Origin: Aurelia coerulea
Lineage: Eukaryota > Cnidaria > Scyphozoa > Semaeostomeae > Ulmaridae
Assembly (NCBI GenBank): GCA_039566865.1
Contig: CM076943.1
Coordinates: 9,720,001 to 9,784,000 of the forward strand
Direction of reading: 5' to 3'
DNA: 64,000 bases
Shown here: piece by piece, positions 57,501-63,812 of the stretch
How positions within the stretch are numbered: the first letter of the stretch is position 1
Layout: each line of letters opens with the position of its first letter
Notes under the pieces: model-generated
What the model saw: only the letters and a program-made list of their open reading frames with translations
Told to the model about the DNA's origin: nothing
The model's database searches: none
Program-made: the position numbers and the translations under genes

Positions 57501-60484
57501 GTTTTTTGCTGTAAATCTGCCATGGAAATTGTTTGATATCTTGATTAGTTTCAAAATAGTGGCATTTATTAGATTTGAAGGCTATGACGTCATCAAACAC
57601 CTAAATCCTAAACCAGAAAAGCTACAGATTTCTGCTTGCCACCATATTGTGGAACTTCCTAAACTATGGTTTTCTTGAAGGTTATATCATTTTTCCTATT
57701 TAAAACTGCCGCCATTTTGAAAAAAATCAAGATATCAACAAATTTACAAGCCAGAATTACAGCAAAGTACCATAAGTTCCTTTTAAGCCATTTCAATTCA
57801 AGGTTATTTTGAAAGTTATATCATTTTTGCCCTGTTGGTTTAGGACTAATGAACTTATGTAATTTACAATTTTAATTTTTGCTTCAGCAATCAACAATGT
57901 TTTGACAGTGTACAGTTATAGCAACTGTTTTGACATTATTTTGAGTGCGAATTATGTTATTTACTTGTTTTGAGATCTTACTAAGTAATTTGGGAGCCCT
58001 TTGGACAAAACAAAATTAACTCTATACTTCCGGCATTAAAAGTGTAAGAAACACATAAGAAACTTTTGGTAGCAAAATGGCCCAAAAATTTAAGAAACTG
58101 CCTACCAGCACCGGACTTTAGTTTCTTATAAAAAATGCGTGTAACTGATTGTAAGAATCTAGAACTAAAGTATGTCTCACATTAGGTGTGTTACGTGATA
58201 TTTGTGATAACTCATTCACACCTCTTTCTATTCGCGGGCTGGGACGAATTTTATTACCTTTGGATCTTGATTGCAGCTTGCACCCTGATTTGCTTTTTCA
58301 TTTGTGACTTTCCAAGCGTCCTGCAGAGAAAAAAAGAACTAGTTATCGAAATGAACGAAATCTATCGAAGAAGAACCGAAATGGATGTTGCACTATTGAA
58401 CGATTTGTAGATTTATTGGTACTCACTCAGCTCAAGAAAAATCAGTTGTTTTCTTTTATGCTGTTGGAGAGGCTGCCAAATGCCAAAGATATGGAAAAAG
58501 AGGGGCAGTGGACGTCACTTTCTTGAATAACGGTAAGTCCCCGCATATAAGAAACGTAAAAAGGGCGCAGTACCGCTCTGCAAGTTTTTCGGTAAGTTTT
58601 TAAAACATTTTTGGCATTGAGAATGAAAACATTTTAGGTATTGAGAAAGACAAGAATTGAAAAAGATGCAGCTCAATGATGGCTATTCTGTAAGTTATTG
58701 CTTTTCAACAGCTCCACATTAAAGGAGGCTATTCCAAAATAAGGGGCCAGAGGGACGAGTGCAGTTTATAGCGGGCGGCGTTAAATGTCATATTCCATTC
58801 CATTCCATTCCTAACCCTAACCCTAACCCTAACCCTAACCCTAACCCTAACCCTGACCCTAACCCTAACCCTAACCCTTTCTAACCCTAACTTACCCTAA
58901 TTAACGCTAAATTACGCCGAAAATGCTTTTCTGAAACTAACCCTAACCCTTACCGTATGACAAACAACAACACGACATTCGAATGCCGCCCGCTAAACTG
59001 CACTCTAGCCGGGCCAGATCCCACTTAAAAACATACCGGGTGTCCCAAAATGATGTATTATCGTTTGATTGTTTACATCTCTGTAACCAATGAACCGATT
59101 TTCAAAAACTTTATTTTATCCGATTGTCGTAAGGCCAAATTGCATTTGAGGATGTTGGCTGCGGTTTAAGCCGATTTCTTCATGTCGAAAAGAAGATCGA
59201 TAAAGCTGCTGATATTCAAGCCTTAGATAGCATGAAAAAAGAAACAGCCTTCTTTGCCAGTCAACATTTTAGATGTGATGATAAAGGCTGAACTTATATG
59301 TCGTTCAAAAAACATATGGCATTCAGAGAATACGAATTCAGTTAATACTAAGTTCAGAGAATACGAATACGAGCTCGAATACGAGTGCAGCCTTTTGTAT
59401 CACATCTAAAATGTTGACTGGAAAAATAGGCGGTTTCTTTCTCATGCCATCTAAGGCTTGAATTTGAGCAAGTTTTTCGATCTTCTTTTCGACATGAAAA
59501 CGCCTTGGTAAAACCGCAACCAACATCTTAAAATACAATTTAGCCTTTATGCAATCAAAAATAAAACAAAGTTTTTGAAAATCGGTTCATTGGTTATGGA
59601 CATGTAAGCAATCAAACAATAATACATCATTTTGGGACACCCGGTACAATTTGAGCGAAGTGACGTCATATCGCACAAACAAAAACGAAGATGTGCGATT
59701 GCTTTTTGCCTCTTAATTGAGAAATTTCAAAGCTTCCATTTTAGCACTGGCAAAAATGGAATCAGGGGATACATTTTACGCCAAAGTAATGGGTGAATCA
59801 AAAGAGAACCGTGACGGCGCTGCGTCTGCTTCTGAAACATCGGAAGAATGGTAAGAATTCCAACATTGGTGGCCGGGACGTTCTTACGGTTAGAGTGAAC
59901 CTGTGAACCGTAAGACAACTAAGACGAAACGCAAATACTTTCAAACTTAGCGTAAGAATTGTTGATAAATGAACATCTCCGGTTCTTACAACAAGTGTGA
60001 ACCAGACATATATACAGGTGTGAACCAGACAAGTGTGAACCAGACATATACAAGTGTGAACCAAGTATCTATCACGTTTACTCAGCACTGTGGCACAGCA
60101 GTGTAATCCTAAGACGCTGCCGTCAGAACATCAGTCAGGGAGACAGCGTTCAAGCCCAGCTCGAGCCACATCGCCTAAAGAGTTACGAGTTGGATTCGAT
60201 TAGGTCTTTTCTAGTTCTTTGATCCCAGCGTTTGGCGCTGAAAACTGCAACTTCCCTTCAACAATATCTGGTAGTTTATCAACGTGCATACTTTTCATTT
60301 ACTACCAAAGGGATTGCTAGAGATCATTCAGGGAGAATTCACTAAATGAGACCTAACTTACCCTTTGCTGCCTTTTTTGCCTTTCCTCTTCTTGTCCATG
60401 TTTCTCACGGAAATCAAATAGCACGCTATTCACGGCATGCAGGCTTCGCCGAGGGCTTCCCTTGCCGCAAGGCAAACTAAACAT
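39145..60484 (-). CDS. Unrecognised four-exon gene, 259 codons
   Basis: Four exons (123, 145, 147 and 365 nt) on the minus strand join with phases 0-0-1-1 into one 259-codon frame beginning MFSLPCGKGSPRRSLHAVNS. I do not recognise the family. The N-terminal third is charged and helix-like (REKHGQEEERQKRQQRALRR). The middle has NTFLNKYREHCVEIRERHNN and LLLKEFKEYFTNC. The C-terminal exon has FTKKEVIDVSLHIYVPKGT and a basic tail KQKQRK. No signal peptide or membrane segment. A paralogous last exon lies upstream at 63,463-63,812. Exon 3 can also splice in phase to a different terminal exon at 49.2 kb. Introns are 5.8, 1.6 and 13.2 kb. Role unknown. The exon model is inferred from splice sites and phase only. 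Confidence 0.7.
39636..40080. mobile_element. hAT-like MITE with 8-bp duplication, 445 bp
   Basis: GAAATTGT flanks it exactly (39,628-39,635; 40,081-40,088). Ends CCCAGGGGGGGGGACTCTGG and ACCTGAGTACCCCCGTGGG, with GGATAGGG..GCT / GCACCCCTATCC further in. The interior has several TTTTTTGGGTCT blocks. Similar in style to 14,400-14,852. Confidence 0.88.
40690..41095. repeat. Degenerate repeats of TTTGTCC..AAAACCGGTAG
   Basis: At least six spaced copies of TTTGTCCAAAAACCGGTAGT-like sequence (40,710; 40,759; 40,853; 40,925; 40,997; 41,075). The 63-bp array at 51,165-51,560 carries the complementary motif, and both are bordered by a GATTACCAAG..GGGCGGGC-like sequence, so they probably come from the same element family. 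Confidence 0.6.
41100..42490. other. Intron stretch, no supported feature
   Basis: Open frames on the plus strand at 41,176-41,421 (ending DWFEQDKEEARERISDGSFQ and on to RLRL) and 41,851-42,096 are protein-like in parts but lack splice or family support. A short CAGCAACAAC run lies at 41,620-41,642. Confidence 0.35.
42503..42680. mobile_element. hAT-like MITE, 178 bp
   Basis: ATAACTAC flanks it exactly (42,495-42,502; 42,681-42,688). Ends CATAGGCGTAGGAGACA and CTCCCCCTATGCCCATT are imperfect inverted copies. Inside are a long G run and GCAGCCCCCC on each side. Related to 28,093-28,240. Confidence 0.82.
42690..43460. other. Intron spacer before the satellite
   Basis: AT-rich unique sequence; nothing recognised. 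A diverged satellite unit begins near 43,460. Confidence 0.45.
43548..46525. repeat. 113-bp satellite, 26 full units plus a partial
   Basis: Unit GTAGAGCAAGTCTTTTGCGG...AAGTATGT recurs every 113 bp from 43,548 to 46,486 (one 112- and one 114-bp unit). Units are nearly identical; diagnostic sites are TTGGCAG versus TTGGCGG, GACTGCAC versus GACTGTAC, and ATTCACC versus ATTGACC. From the sixth unit the A and G types mostly alternate, and units 44,112-44,789 repeat in the same order at 44,790-45,468, a six-unit (about 678-bp) higher-order period. A worn unit precedes the array (43,460-43,547). It lies in the last intron of the unrecognised gene. Confidence 0.97.
46530..47483. other. Intron spacer
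   Basis: AT-rich unique sequence between the satellite and the next transposon; nothing recognised. Confidence 0.45.
47793..47945. mobile_element. Hairpin MITE, ~153 bp
   Basis: Inverted arms GACTATTGCGCTAAAGATGG and its complement, continuing through GAGGAATTTTTT.ACCAAGAT, about 50 bp each, with a short loop. Nested in 47,488-49,173. Target duplication not clear. Confidence 0.8.
48000..48583. mobile_element. TA-flanked foldback element (CAGGGTGTCCC), 584 bp
   Basis: Starts CAGGGTGTCCCAAAAAGATT and ends GGGGACACCCTG, with TA on both sides (47,998-47,999; 48,584-48,585). Arms pair over 250 bp or more. Nested in the piggyBac-like element. Tc1/mariner-type ends. Confidence 0.88.
49174..49409 (-). 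CDS. Alternative terminal exon of the unrecognised gene
   Basis: After the acceptor CACTGTTTCATTAG a phase-1 frame runs 78 codons (GVPVEQVCRRDTRDIVIRLG, QQQGEVTLKQQSNNVIQWVI, RPRMITSQCDHIVSPSIDTD, PINVEKEEMRAIDTIGFL) to TAA. It is more GC-rich than its surroundings and has protein-like composition. It joins exon 3 in phase and would replace the last exon at 39.5 kb. No consensus donor in the right phase is seen inside it, so I read it as terminal. The TAA overlaps the TTAA-type target site of the transposon at 47,488-49,173. It could instead be part of an unrelated gene nested in the intron. Confidence 0.55.
49410..50010. other. Intron spacer
   Basis: Between the 49.2-kb exon and the next MITE; unique sequence, nothing recognised. 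Confidence 0.45.
50016..50336. mobile_element. MITE with CAGYAAGGCCCCGCAT ends
   Basis: Left CAGCAAGGCCCCGCATTTAA and right TGGATGCGGGGCCTTACTG are inverted copies over about 25 bp, both followed by AAGAAACC. CAG..CTG termini suggest hAT, but no 8-bp duplication is visible. GTCCCCGCATATAAGAAACG at 58,540 is a related single end. Confidence 0.75.
50391..50754. mobile_element. Mutator-like foldback element with 9-bp duplication
   Basis: Long arms (about 165 bp each) start AAGGGTGTTAGGACACGGAT and pair almost perfectly, leaving a centre of about 40 bp around CCATATTAATATGG. GACCTAAGC (50,382-50,390) and GATCTAAGC (50,755-50,763) flank it, a 9-bp duplication with one change. Long terminal repeats and a 9-bp duplication fit Mutator-like elements. 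No transposase. Confidence 0.88.
50870..51130. repeat. CCAGTACCA / GGTACC-rich stretch
   Basis: Many copies of CAGTACCA, GGTACCAT and CCGGTAACC-like motifs at irregular spacing. It lies directly before the 63-bp array and may be part of the same element. Confidence 0.5.
51165..51560 (+). repeat. 63-bp tandem repeat with open frame
   Basis: Six to seven units of 63 bp in two alternating types (126-bp dimer). In frame they read DKGRTAYVKVRNTGLFSVNL alternating with DKGGTALVKNCNSWSFSLNL, and the frame stays open for 125 codons without a plausible start context. The complementary motif TACCTTTGTCC links it to 40,690-41,095. Read as tandem repeat; a repeat protein is possible but unsupported. Confidence 0.75.
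51826..52050. mobile_element. Partial element of the 54,545 family with (ATC)n
   Basis: ACGTTTGGCG and GGTCGATATTCAAAGC through AAAATCACTCATCTTTCAGAC match the left part of 54,545-55,048. An (ATC)n microsatellite (51,850-51,891) sits between two copies of CGTTTGGCGT. Confidence 0.6.
52052..52456. mobile_element. TA-flanked foldback element (CCGGGTGAGTC), 405 bp
   Basis: Starts CCGGGTGAGTCAATAAAAAC, ends TTTTATTGTCTCACCCGG, TA both sides. A shorter relative of 26,596-27,463. Near its right end it holds GGGTACCAGACTCTCTAACA, a fragment of the micro-palindrome family. It lies 206 bp downstream of exon 3 of the unrecognised gene. Confidence 0.86.
52662..52808 (-). CDS. Unrecognised gene, exon 3
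   Basis: 147 nt, phase 1 both sides, acceptor CCCAATGAACAG and donor GTATAT. It codes KFEIQYQRMVPKEKPGLLLK, EFKEYFTNCQMQPQPSDAEV and ADAAKAILP. It joins either exon 4 at 39.5 kb (giving LPDEVNIKEH) or the exon at 49.2 kb (giving LPGVPVEQVC) without a frame change. Confidence 0.75.
52810..53740. other. Intron spacer
   Basis: AT-rich. Repeated TATTCTTA and CAATATTC motifs and imperfect inverted segments (52,850-53,280) suggest another worn foldback repeat (GAGTGTAATGG-type / AAGAGTGTATGTG) without definable ends. Confidence 0.4.
53748..53959. mobile_element. Foldback element whose ends are themselves hairpins
   Basis: Starts TAGACTTGCTCCAAGTCTA and ends TAGACTTAGAGCAAGTCTA; each end can fold on itself as well as pair with the other. 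Arms continue through GGTGGACTATC and AATATAATTACTCCTGCGGG. Flanks CCTATCGCA and CCGGTCGCA match 7 of 9. Related single end TAGACTTGGAGCAAGTCTA at 39,016-39,034. Confidence 0.75.
54390..54534 (-). CDS. Unrecognised gene, exon 2
   Basis: 145 nt, phase 0 in (CCTCTTTTAG acceptor), phase 1 out (CAGTAAGT). It codes ALRRTTDFNTFLNKYREHCV, EIRERHNNEDREVYINFVEV and YEYLEKIL. The other two frames contain stops. A foldback element (54,545-55,048) begins about 11 bp upstream of the acceptor. Confidence 0.75.
54545..55048. mobile_element. Foldback element next to exon 2, ~504 bp
   Basis: Left AAGTTGATACGTTTGGCGGG and right CCCGCCAAACGTATTAACTT are inverted. The right end closes with TTTACTCAACCGG then TA, a diverged CCGGGTGAGT-type end; the matching left end is lost. 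It begins about 11 bp upstream of the exon-2 acceptor (54,534). Confidence 0.75.
55092..55503. mobile_element. Foldback element, family AACAAGGACAGATTT, copy 2
   Basis: Left CTACCAGGAACAAGGA and right TCCTTGTTGCTACCAG. The left arm matches 20,067-20,290 (ATAGCATGAG, TTCAAAGCGATTAG, AAAACAAACA.AGCCGCAAAA); the right arm is partly deleted. Confidence 0.72.
55510..55916. mobile_element. MITE with GGCTATGTTTCCATTA ends
   Basis: Left GGCTATGTTTCCATTATTC and right GAGTAATAGAAACATAGCC are inverted. The interior is a chain of AACGGAG..ATTTGAAAA blocks, 15-35 bp apart. Both flanks carry TCA, possibly a 3-bp duplication. Confidence 0.75.
55985..56450. mobile_element. Foldback element, family AACAAGGACAGATTT, copy 3
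   Basis: Left GGTAACAAGGACAGATTTTG; right arm (56,216-56,440) is the inverse with TTTCGATATATGCTCATGTT. Same family as 20,060-20,654 and 55,092-55,503. Confidence 0.75.
56572..56886. mobile_element. TTAA-flanked MITE, family AGGGGCTCC, copy 3
   Basis: Ends AGGGGCTCCGTCGTCAAA and TTTGACGACGGAGCCCCT are perfect over 18 bp; TTAA at 56,568-56,571 and 56,887-56,890. The best preserved copy of this family in the window. Confidence 0.9.
56976..57314. mobile_element. Element with CAGGGTGGTCC ends, 339 bp
   Basis: Left CAGGGTGGTCCAACAAGGTA and right TTTTTTGGCCCGCCCTG. TA follows at the right; the left flank is TG, so one base of a TA duplication has changed. Resembles the CAGGGTGTCCC element at 48,000. 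Confidence 0.7.
57323..57374 (-). CDS. Candidate internal exon, unplaced
   Basis: 52 nt between TTTTCTATCCTTAG and AAAAGGTAAAA; one frame reads IFEDIISDAVTNYQSK. It lies in intron 1 of the unrecognised gene, but its phases (1 in, 2 out) do not fit between exons 1 and 2. If real, it belongs to another transcript. Confidence 0.25.
57413..57800. mobile_element. Inverted-repeat element, family AGGGCTCAAATCTTT, truncated
   Basis: ATAGGGCTCAAGTCTTTAAA and GTAAATCTGCC.TGGAAATT match 8,709 onward; TGACGTCATCAAA is kept. The right terminal repeat is missing. Confidence 0.65.
58186..58410 (+). CDS. Possible last exon of a small membrane protein gene
   Basis: After a CACATTAG acceptor a plus-strand frame reads VCYVIFVITHSHLFLFAGW, DEFYYLWILIAACTLICFFI and CDFPSVLQRKKELVIEMNEI, then YRRRTEMDVALLNDL and TAG. 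Two hydrophobic stretches (about residues 2-17 and 24-42) are followed by a basic and then an acidic tail, as in a two-pass membrane protein ending in the cytosol. No family recognised and no upstream partner exon found. Lies inside intron 1 of the minus-strand gene. Confidence 0.35.
   Translation: MCYVIFVITHSHLFLFAGWDEFYYLWILIAACTLICFFICDFPSVLQRKKELVIEMNEIYRRRTEMDVALLNDL
58757..59006. mobile_element. Inverted-repeat element enclosing telomeric repeats
   Basis: Left GAGTGCAGTTTATAGCGGGC and right GCCCGCTAAACTGCACTC are inverted over about 35 bp (also GACATTCGAATGCCGCC / GGCGTTAAATGTC). Between them is (CCATT)n, then about eleven CTAACC units (58,811-58,880) and degenerate ones to about 58,950. 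No clear target duplication. Confidence 0.75.
58811..58880 (-). repeat. Interstitial telomeric repeat (TTAGGG)n
   Basis: About eleven tandem CCCTAA units with one G substitution, followed by scattered variants. TTAGGG is the ancestral animal telomere repeat. (CCATT)n at 58,793-58,810 adjoins it. Confidence 0.95.
59036..59644. mobile_element. TA-flanked foldback element (CCGGGTGTCCC), 609 bp, copy 2
   Basis: Starts CCGGGTGTCCCAAAATGATG and ends TTTTGGGACACCCGG with TA on both sides. Nearly the same length and sequence as 7,441-8,045. It stands 111 bp upstream of the plus-strand ATG at 59,756. Confidence 0.9.
59756..59850 (+). CDS. Possible first coding exon, plus strand
   Basis: AAAAATGG starts a 31-codon frame MESGDTFYAKVMGESKENRD then GAASASETSEE, which ends at a good AATGGTAAGA donor. 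The composition is acidic and protein-like, unlike the other frames. A TGACGTCA palindrome (59,661-59,668) lies about 90 bp upstream. No second exon was recognised further right. If real, it would be transcribed head-on against exon 1 of the minus-strand gene 0.5 kb away. Confidence 0.35.
59993..60062 (+). repeat. Minisatellite GTGTGAACCAGACATATACA
   Basis: Four copies of AGTGTGAACCAGAC with alternating short (no ATATACA) and long spacers. Confidence 0.9.
60088..60265 (+). mobile_element. tRNA-derived SINE, family A copy 2
   Basis: A-box-like TGGCACAGCAGTGTAATCC (60,091) and B-box GCGTTCAAGCCC (60,147-60,158). The tail GAGTTGGATTCGATTAGGTC and CCCAGCGTTTGGCGCTGAAA matches the tail of 15,990-16,165. 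It lies about 100 bp from the donor of exon 1 of the minus-strand gene, inside its first intron. Confidence 0.6.
60362..60484 (-). CDS. Unrecognised gene, exon 1 (start)
   Basis: ATG at 60,482-60,484 opens a 41-codon frame MFSLPCGKGSPRRSLHAVNS...QKRQQR, leaving at a strong GGTAAGT donor in phase 0. A second ATG in another frame (MDKKRKGKKGSKG) ends in phase 2 and cannot join exon 2 in frame, which decides against it. The upstream in-frame stop is 16 codons away, so this is a plausible first coding exon. Confidence 0.65.
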
Positions 60485-60489
60485 TTGAT

Positions 60490-60972
60490 TGAAATTTGAT
60501 TGATGTAACGTCAGATTATGTCATGTGATCAAAGGGGGAGAAATCGCGTCGTGAAGACCTGGTCTAACAAGCAAACATTGTTTATTCTTACATTTGAAAT
60601 CTATTGCCAAAGCACAATGTCTGTCCATTTGGAAACATCCTAAAACATTGCTTAACAGAAATGTTTTGCCTGGGACAAGGAGATTACTTTTGTGAAATAT
60701 TCAAAACCATTGGCTGACAAATTCTGTTGAATTATCAAAGTGACGAAACCTGAAAGCACTGCTTTGCATGCAGTCTCAAACGTTTGGCATATACAATGTT
60801 TGCTGATGTAGCCAGGGCTTAAGAAGACCACTGATGCTGCCTTTGGAAACCATCTGAACATTTCTTGAAAGCAAAATTGTTGCAAAAAGGGGAGCCAGTT
60901 CGTAGGCCTAAATTAGCTGTAATTTAGCTATGTTTCTTTGATGTAGCCAACGTAAAATAAATAAAGAAATAA

Positions 60973-61049
<77 letters not shown>

Positions 61050-63070
61050 GTTCTCTCTTTGAAGCAAAATACAATCATTTGCCTCTGTATCCAACCAAAC
61101 AATTTCTTGATGGATTTTCAATGTTAAAAACCCTCTTTAGAAATCTTGAACATGTAACTTCTTGAGGGGCATTGGCAGATCTTCATTTCCAACACAGAAA
61201 TAAATCAATCACCATGAAATAGTTATCACATATAGCGAAGTGCTCTCACTTTCCTGCGACGAACCTTAAATTCTCAGATATTTTAGGGAGGAATTACTGA
61301 CAATATTGTTGTGCAAGCTTTACCAAGCCCTGTTAAAAGTTCATGAAATGACTTTTGGCATGGGTCGACCTGGCCTGTTGGAGAAAATTTTCTGTTAGTG
61401 ATTGAAACTCAACACCAAAGAATTAAAGCAAGTACCGTAGCTAAATATTGTTATTTGCACTGCAAATTCAGAATTCTAAATACAAAACCTTTATATTGAA
61501 AATTAAGTGGATATCTGAAATATTTTGAAGATGACAAATTTGTGGCAAGGAGACGTGGAATGGGCTAAAGCTGTCTTTTCAAACCAAACTCTTAAATCAC
61601 ATATTTCTTTTTTACACGAAAGTATGAATTTGAGTCAGTACTAAAAGTTTCTTAAAATTATCAAATTTTTGAGTACTCAGAGTTTCTTACCACCTTCTTA
61701 AAGGTTCAGTAACAATCTTCATGTTTATCACCTTTGCCCTCGTGCAAATTTCATTTTCTTTTGCCGCCATCCTAATGTTTAGAAATTTACTCAAGAAACT
61801 TCCAAGTAATATGATATAGGAAGCGAGTGAAAATAAAATAAAAAAGCCATGGATTTCCTTTATAAAAAAAGGATTTCATAACTAAAATTTTCCTGGTGCT
61901 GGAGTTTCCCAAATTCTTGGCAATCCGAGAGTGCGTTTCTCACAAACGGTTCCTTGAAAAAAGATACATGTAAATTGCTTTCAGAAATTCCCCATTTATT
62001 TTCCATCTGATTTTACTGAATGGGACATGAGCTTAACGGAGGGGGCTCAACCCTCTAACATACCTAATCATCGATGCAGCATATCAACCAAAGGAACTGA
62101 GAATTAAATGGCTTTCTTAAAATATTCACTTGAAAGAGGATTCCATTTCAGCTGTCTTCTCCTTGCCTCAAATTTTCCATTTACTTGCTATAGGTGTATA
62201 TTGGCGATCGAATTATGTATGCGAATACAGTTAGATATACAAAAATTAACTGCTTTCTGTAAAGCATTTAAAAAAGGGAAATACTACTTTTGTTTGACCG
62301 GGAAAGGATTCATAAAATGAACATTCCAGTAATTGCTGTGACCATGAGATACTGGGGGGAGGGGGGCAATTTTAAGCAATCGTGATATGGGGTAAAAAGA
62401 TATTATGCTTTTTTGTTTTTCAAGTGAAACTTTTCATTCTTAAGCCTCCTTAACAATCAAGACCATGATACTAACTGCAAGAAACTAAACGTGAATTTCT
62501 ACATGAAACAACATGGAAGAACATTCAAATTTGTGTCAGAGTAAGAACGAGACTGAATATCTCTATCTTAATTAGGGAGAGTCCGTTCGATCTGAAGAGA
62601 GAATGTTACGGGCATTAGACTTCAGGTGAATATTATATCTAAGCCTAGCGAGCTGCAGTTAGATGACGAGTTAGATACGCAATTAACGAGTTCTAATAAG
62701 CAAGCATTTTATTGAATCACGGAGATCAATGCAATTTCTGATAGCTCCGTTAGAATTTAAAGACTTGGGAGAAAGCATTTCGGTACAGATTAAGGTCACA
62801 GGGTTGATCCTTGACTCTCCTCTCTTCGAGTCCCTAATCCACAAAAATGACATTTCCCTTTATATCTATACGTATATGTATTAGTGCTTTAGCAATTCCT
62901 ATTGATATTGAAATAATTTCTCTACTGTTGTGTGTACATACAGCGATATTGGAATAAAATTCAAAATAATACTCGAGTGGATTAATCGTTAAGAAAATAC
63001 ATACAAAGGATAGTATCATAAAATATGGCATTAAAACATGTAATTTCGAAAAATGTGAAATGAAAAGTAT
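60490..63070. other. Region between the tandem paralogues
   Basis: Contains the presumed promoter of the minus-strand gene just above 60,484 (with CTGACGTTAC, a half CRE-like site, near 60,510), the (ATG)n microsatellite and then AT-rich sequence to 63,070 with no recognised exon or transposon ends. Confidence 0.4.
60973..61048 (+). repeat. (ATG)n microsatellite, ~25 units
   Basis: Uninterrupted ATG/GAT trinucleotide run; its complement gives poly-Ser or poly-Ile frames that are artefacts. Confidence 0.97.
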
Positions 63071-63076
63071 CCTTAC

Positions 63077-63156
63077 GAAAAGAAGACAATTTCTGAAAGT
63101 TCGTCAAAGATTTTGTCAAGTAACAATTCCATTTCGTGAGTTTGCAGTAGACATGT
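63077..63156 (-). CDS. Candidate exon, unplaced
   Basis: 80 nt between GATCATTGATCAG and TTTTCGTAAGG; one frame reads TCLLQTHEMELLLDKIFDEL and SEIVFFS. Composition is helix-like. It lies downstream of the stop of the paralogue exon and upstream of the next gene, with no partner exon found. Confidence 0.25.
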
Positions 63157-63462
63157 CTGATCAATGATCATTCTCTTTACGGTAACGCTTTGTTGTGCAG
63201 CACAGGTGCTATTAGCACAGGTGGGCCCAGAGACGATATACAAAATTGTTGCCAGTTTCTATGGTGACAATCATCATTTCTATATTGTCACAAAGGTTTT
63301 TCTGTACTTTTCAGGCATAATAAAGCGTGGGTTCCTTTCTTATAAGACAAGGTGCGCAAATCGTGACCAAACTTTTTAAGTACCAATCAACAGTGCATTA
63401 CTTTTACCTCGTGGCAGCTGCCGTTATTTTGACCAAAATTTCGTGGTATATGATAAACATCA

Positions 63463-63812
63463 TCACTTTTTCTTCGCTTGTGAAACCTTTCGAACTGATC
63501 TCTCTTTCAACGGCTCAAACCCATTGCGTTTCGCGTCTTCTGGGAGTAAAGTAGGCGTTATCGCTCTGTCTTCCATTTCAAGTTGTCCTAATTTAGTTGC
63601 ACTCACAAAATCCATGACTTTTTGTAAACTTGTGTCTTCATTTATCTTCTTTGACAGTTTCATCATTGCAGCTTCGTCTCCACCTACCAGTGGGTTCATC
63701 CAAGTTGATTTGCGAGTGTCTTTTAATTTGGTTCCCTTAGGCACGTAAATTTGAAATGCGATTTCGACGATCTGTGCTTTTGTGTACGAATGTTCTTTCA
63801 TTACTACAACTT
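63463..63812 (-). CDS. Last exon of a paralogue of the unrecognised gene
   Basis: 350 nt entered at phase 1 through a TTGTTGTTTTAG acceptor, ending at TGA (63,463-63,465). It codes EVVVMKEHSYTKAQIVEIAF, QIYVPKGTKLKDTRKSTWMN, PLVGGDEAAMMKLSKKINED and TSLQKVMDFV, and ends in KVSQAKKK. Shared with 39,145-39,509: entry phase, KEH..TK, IYVPKGT, STW..P, TSL.K.MD and a basic tail; the second halves differ. Same strand, about 3 kb upstream of the other gene's start, so the pair looks like a tandem duplication. Earlier exons lie beyond the right edge. Confidence 0.72.

Noticed and set aside
60362..60402. Alternative start MDKKRKGKKGSKG for the minus-strand gene.
   Set aside because: It leaves the exon in phase 2, which does not fit the phase-0 exon 2; the upstream ATG frame fits.
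60908..61121. Frames with poly-Ser and poly-Ile.
   Set aside because: Products of the (ATG)n microsatellite.
63463..63748. Plus-strand 101-codon frame at the right edge.
   Set aside because: Shadow of the minus-strand terminal exon, which has a paralogue and therefore real coding support.
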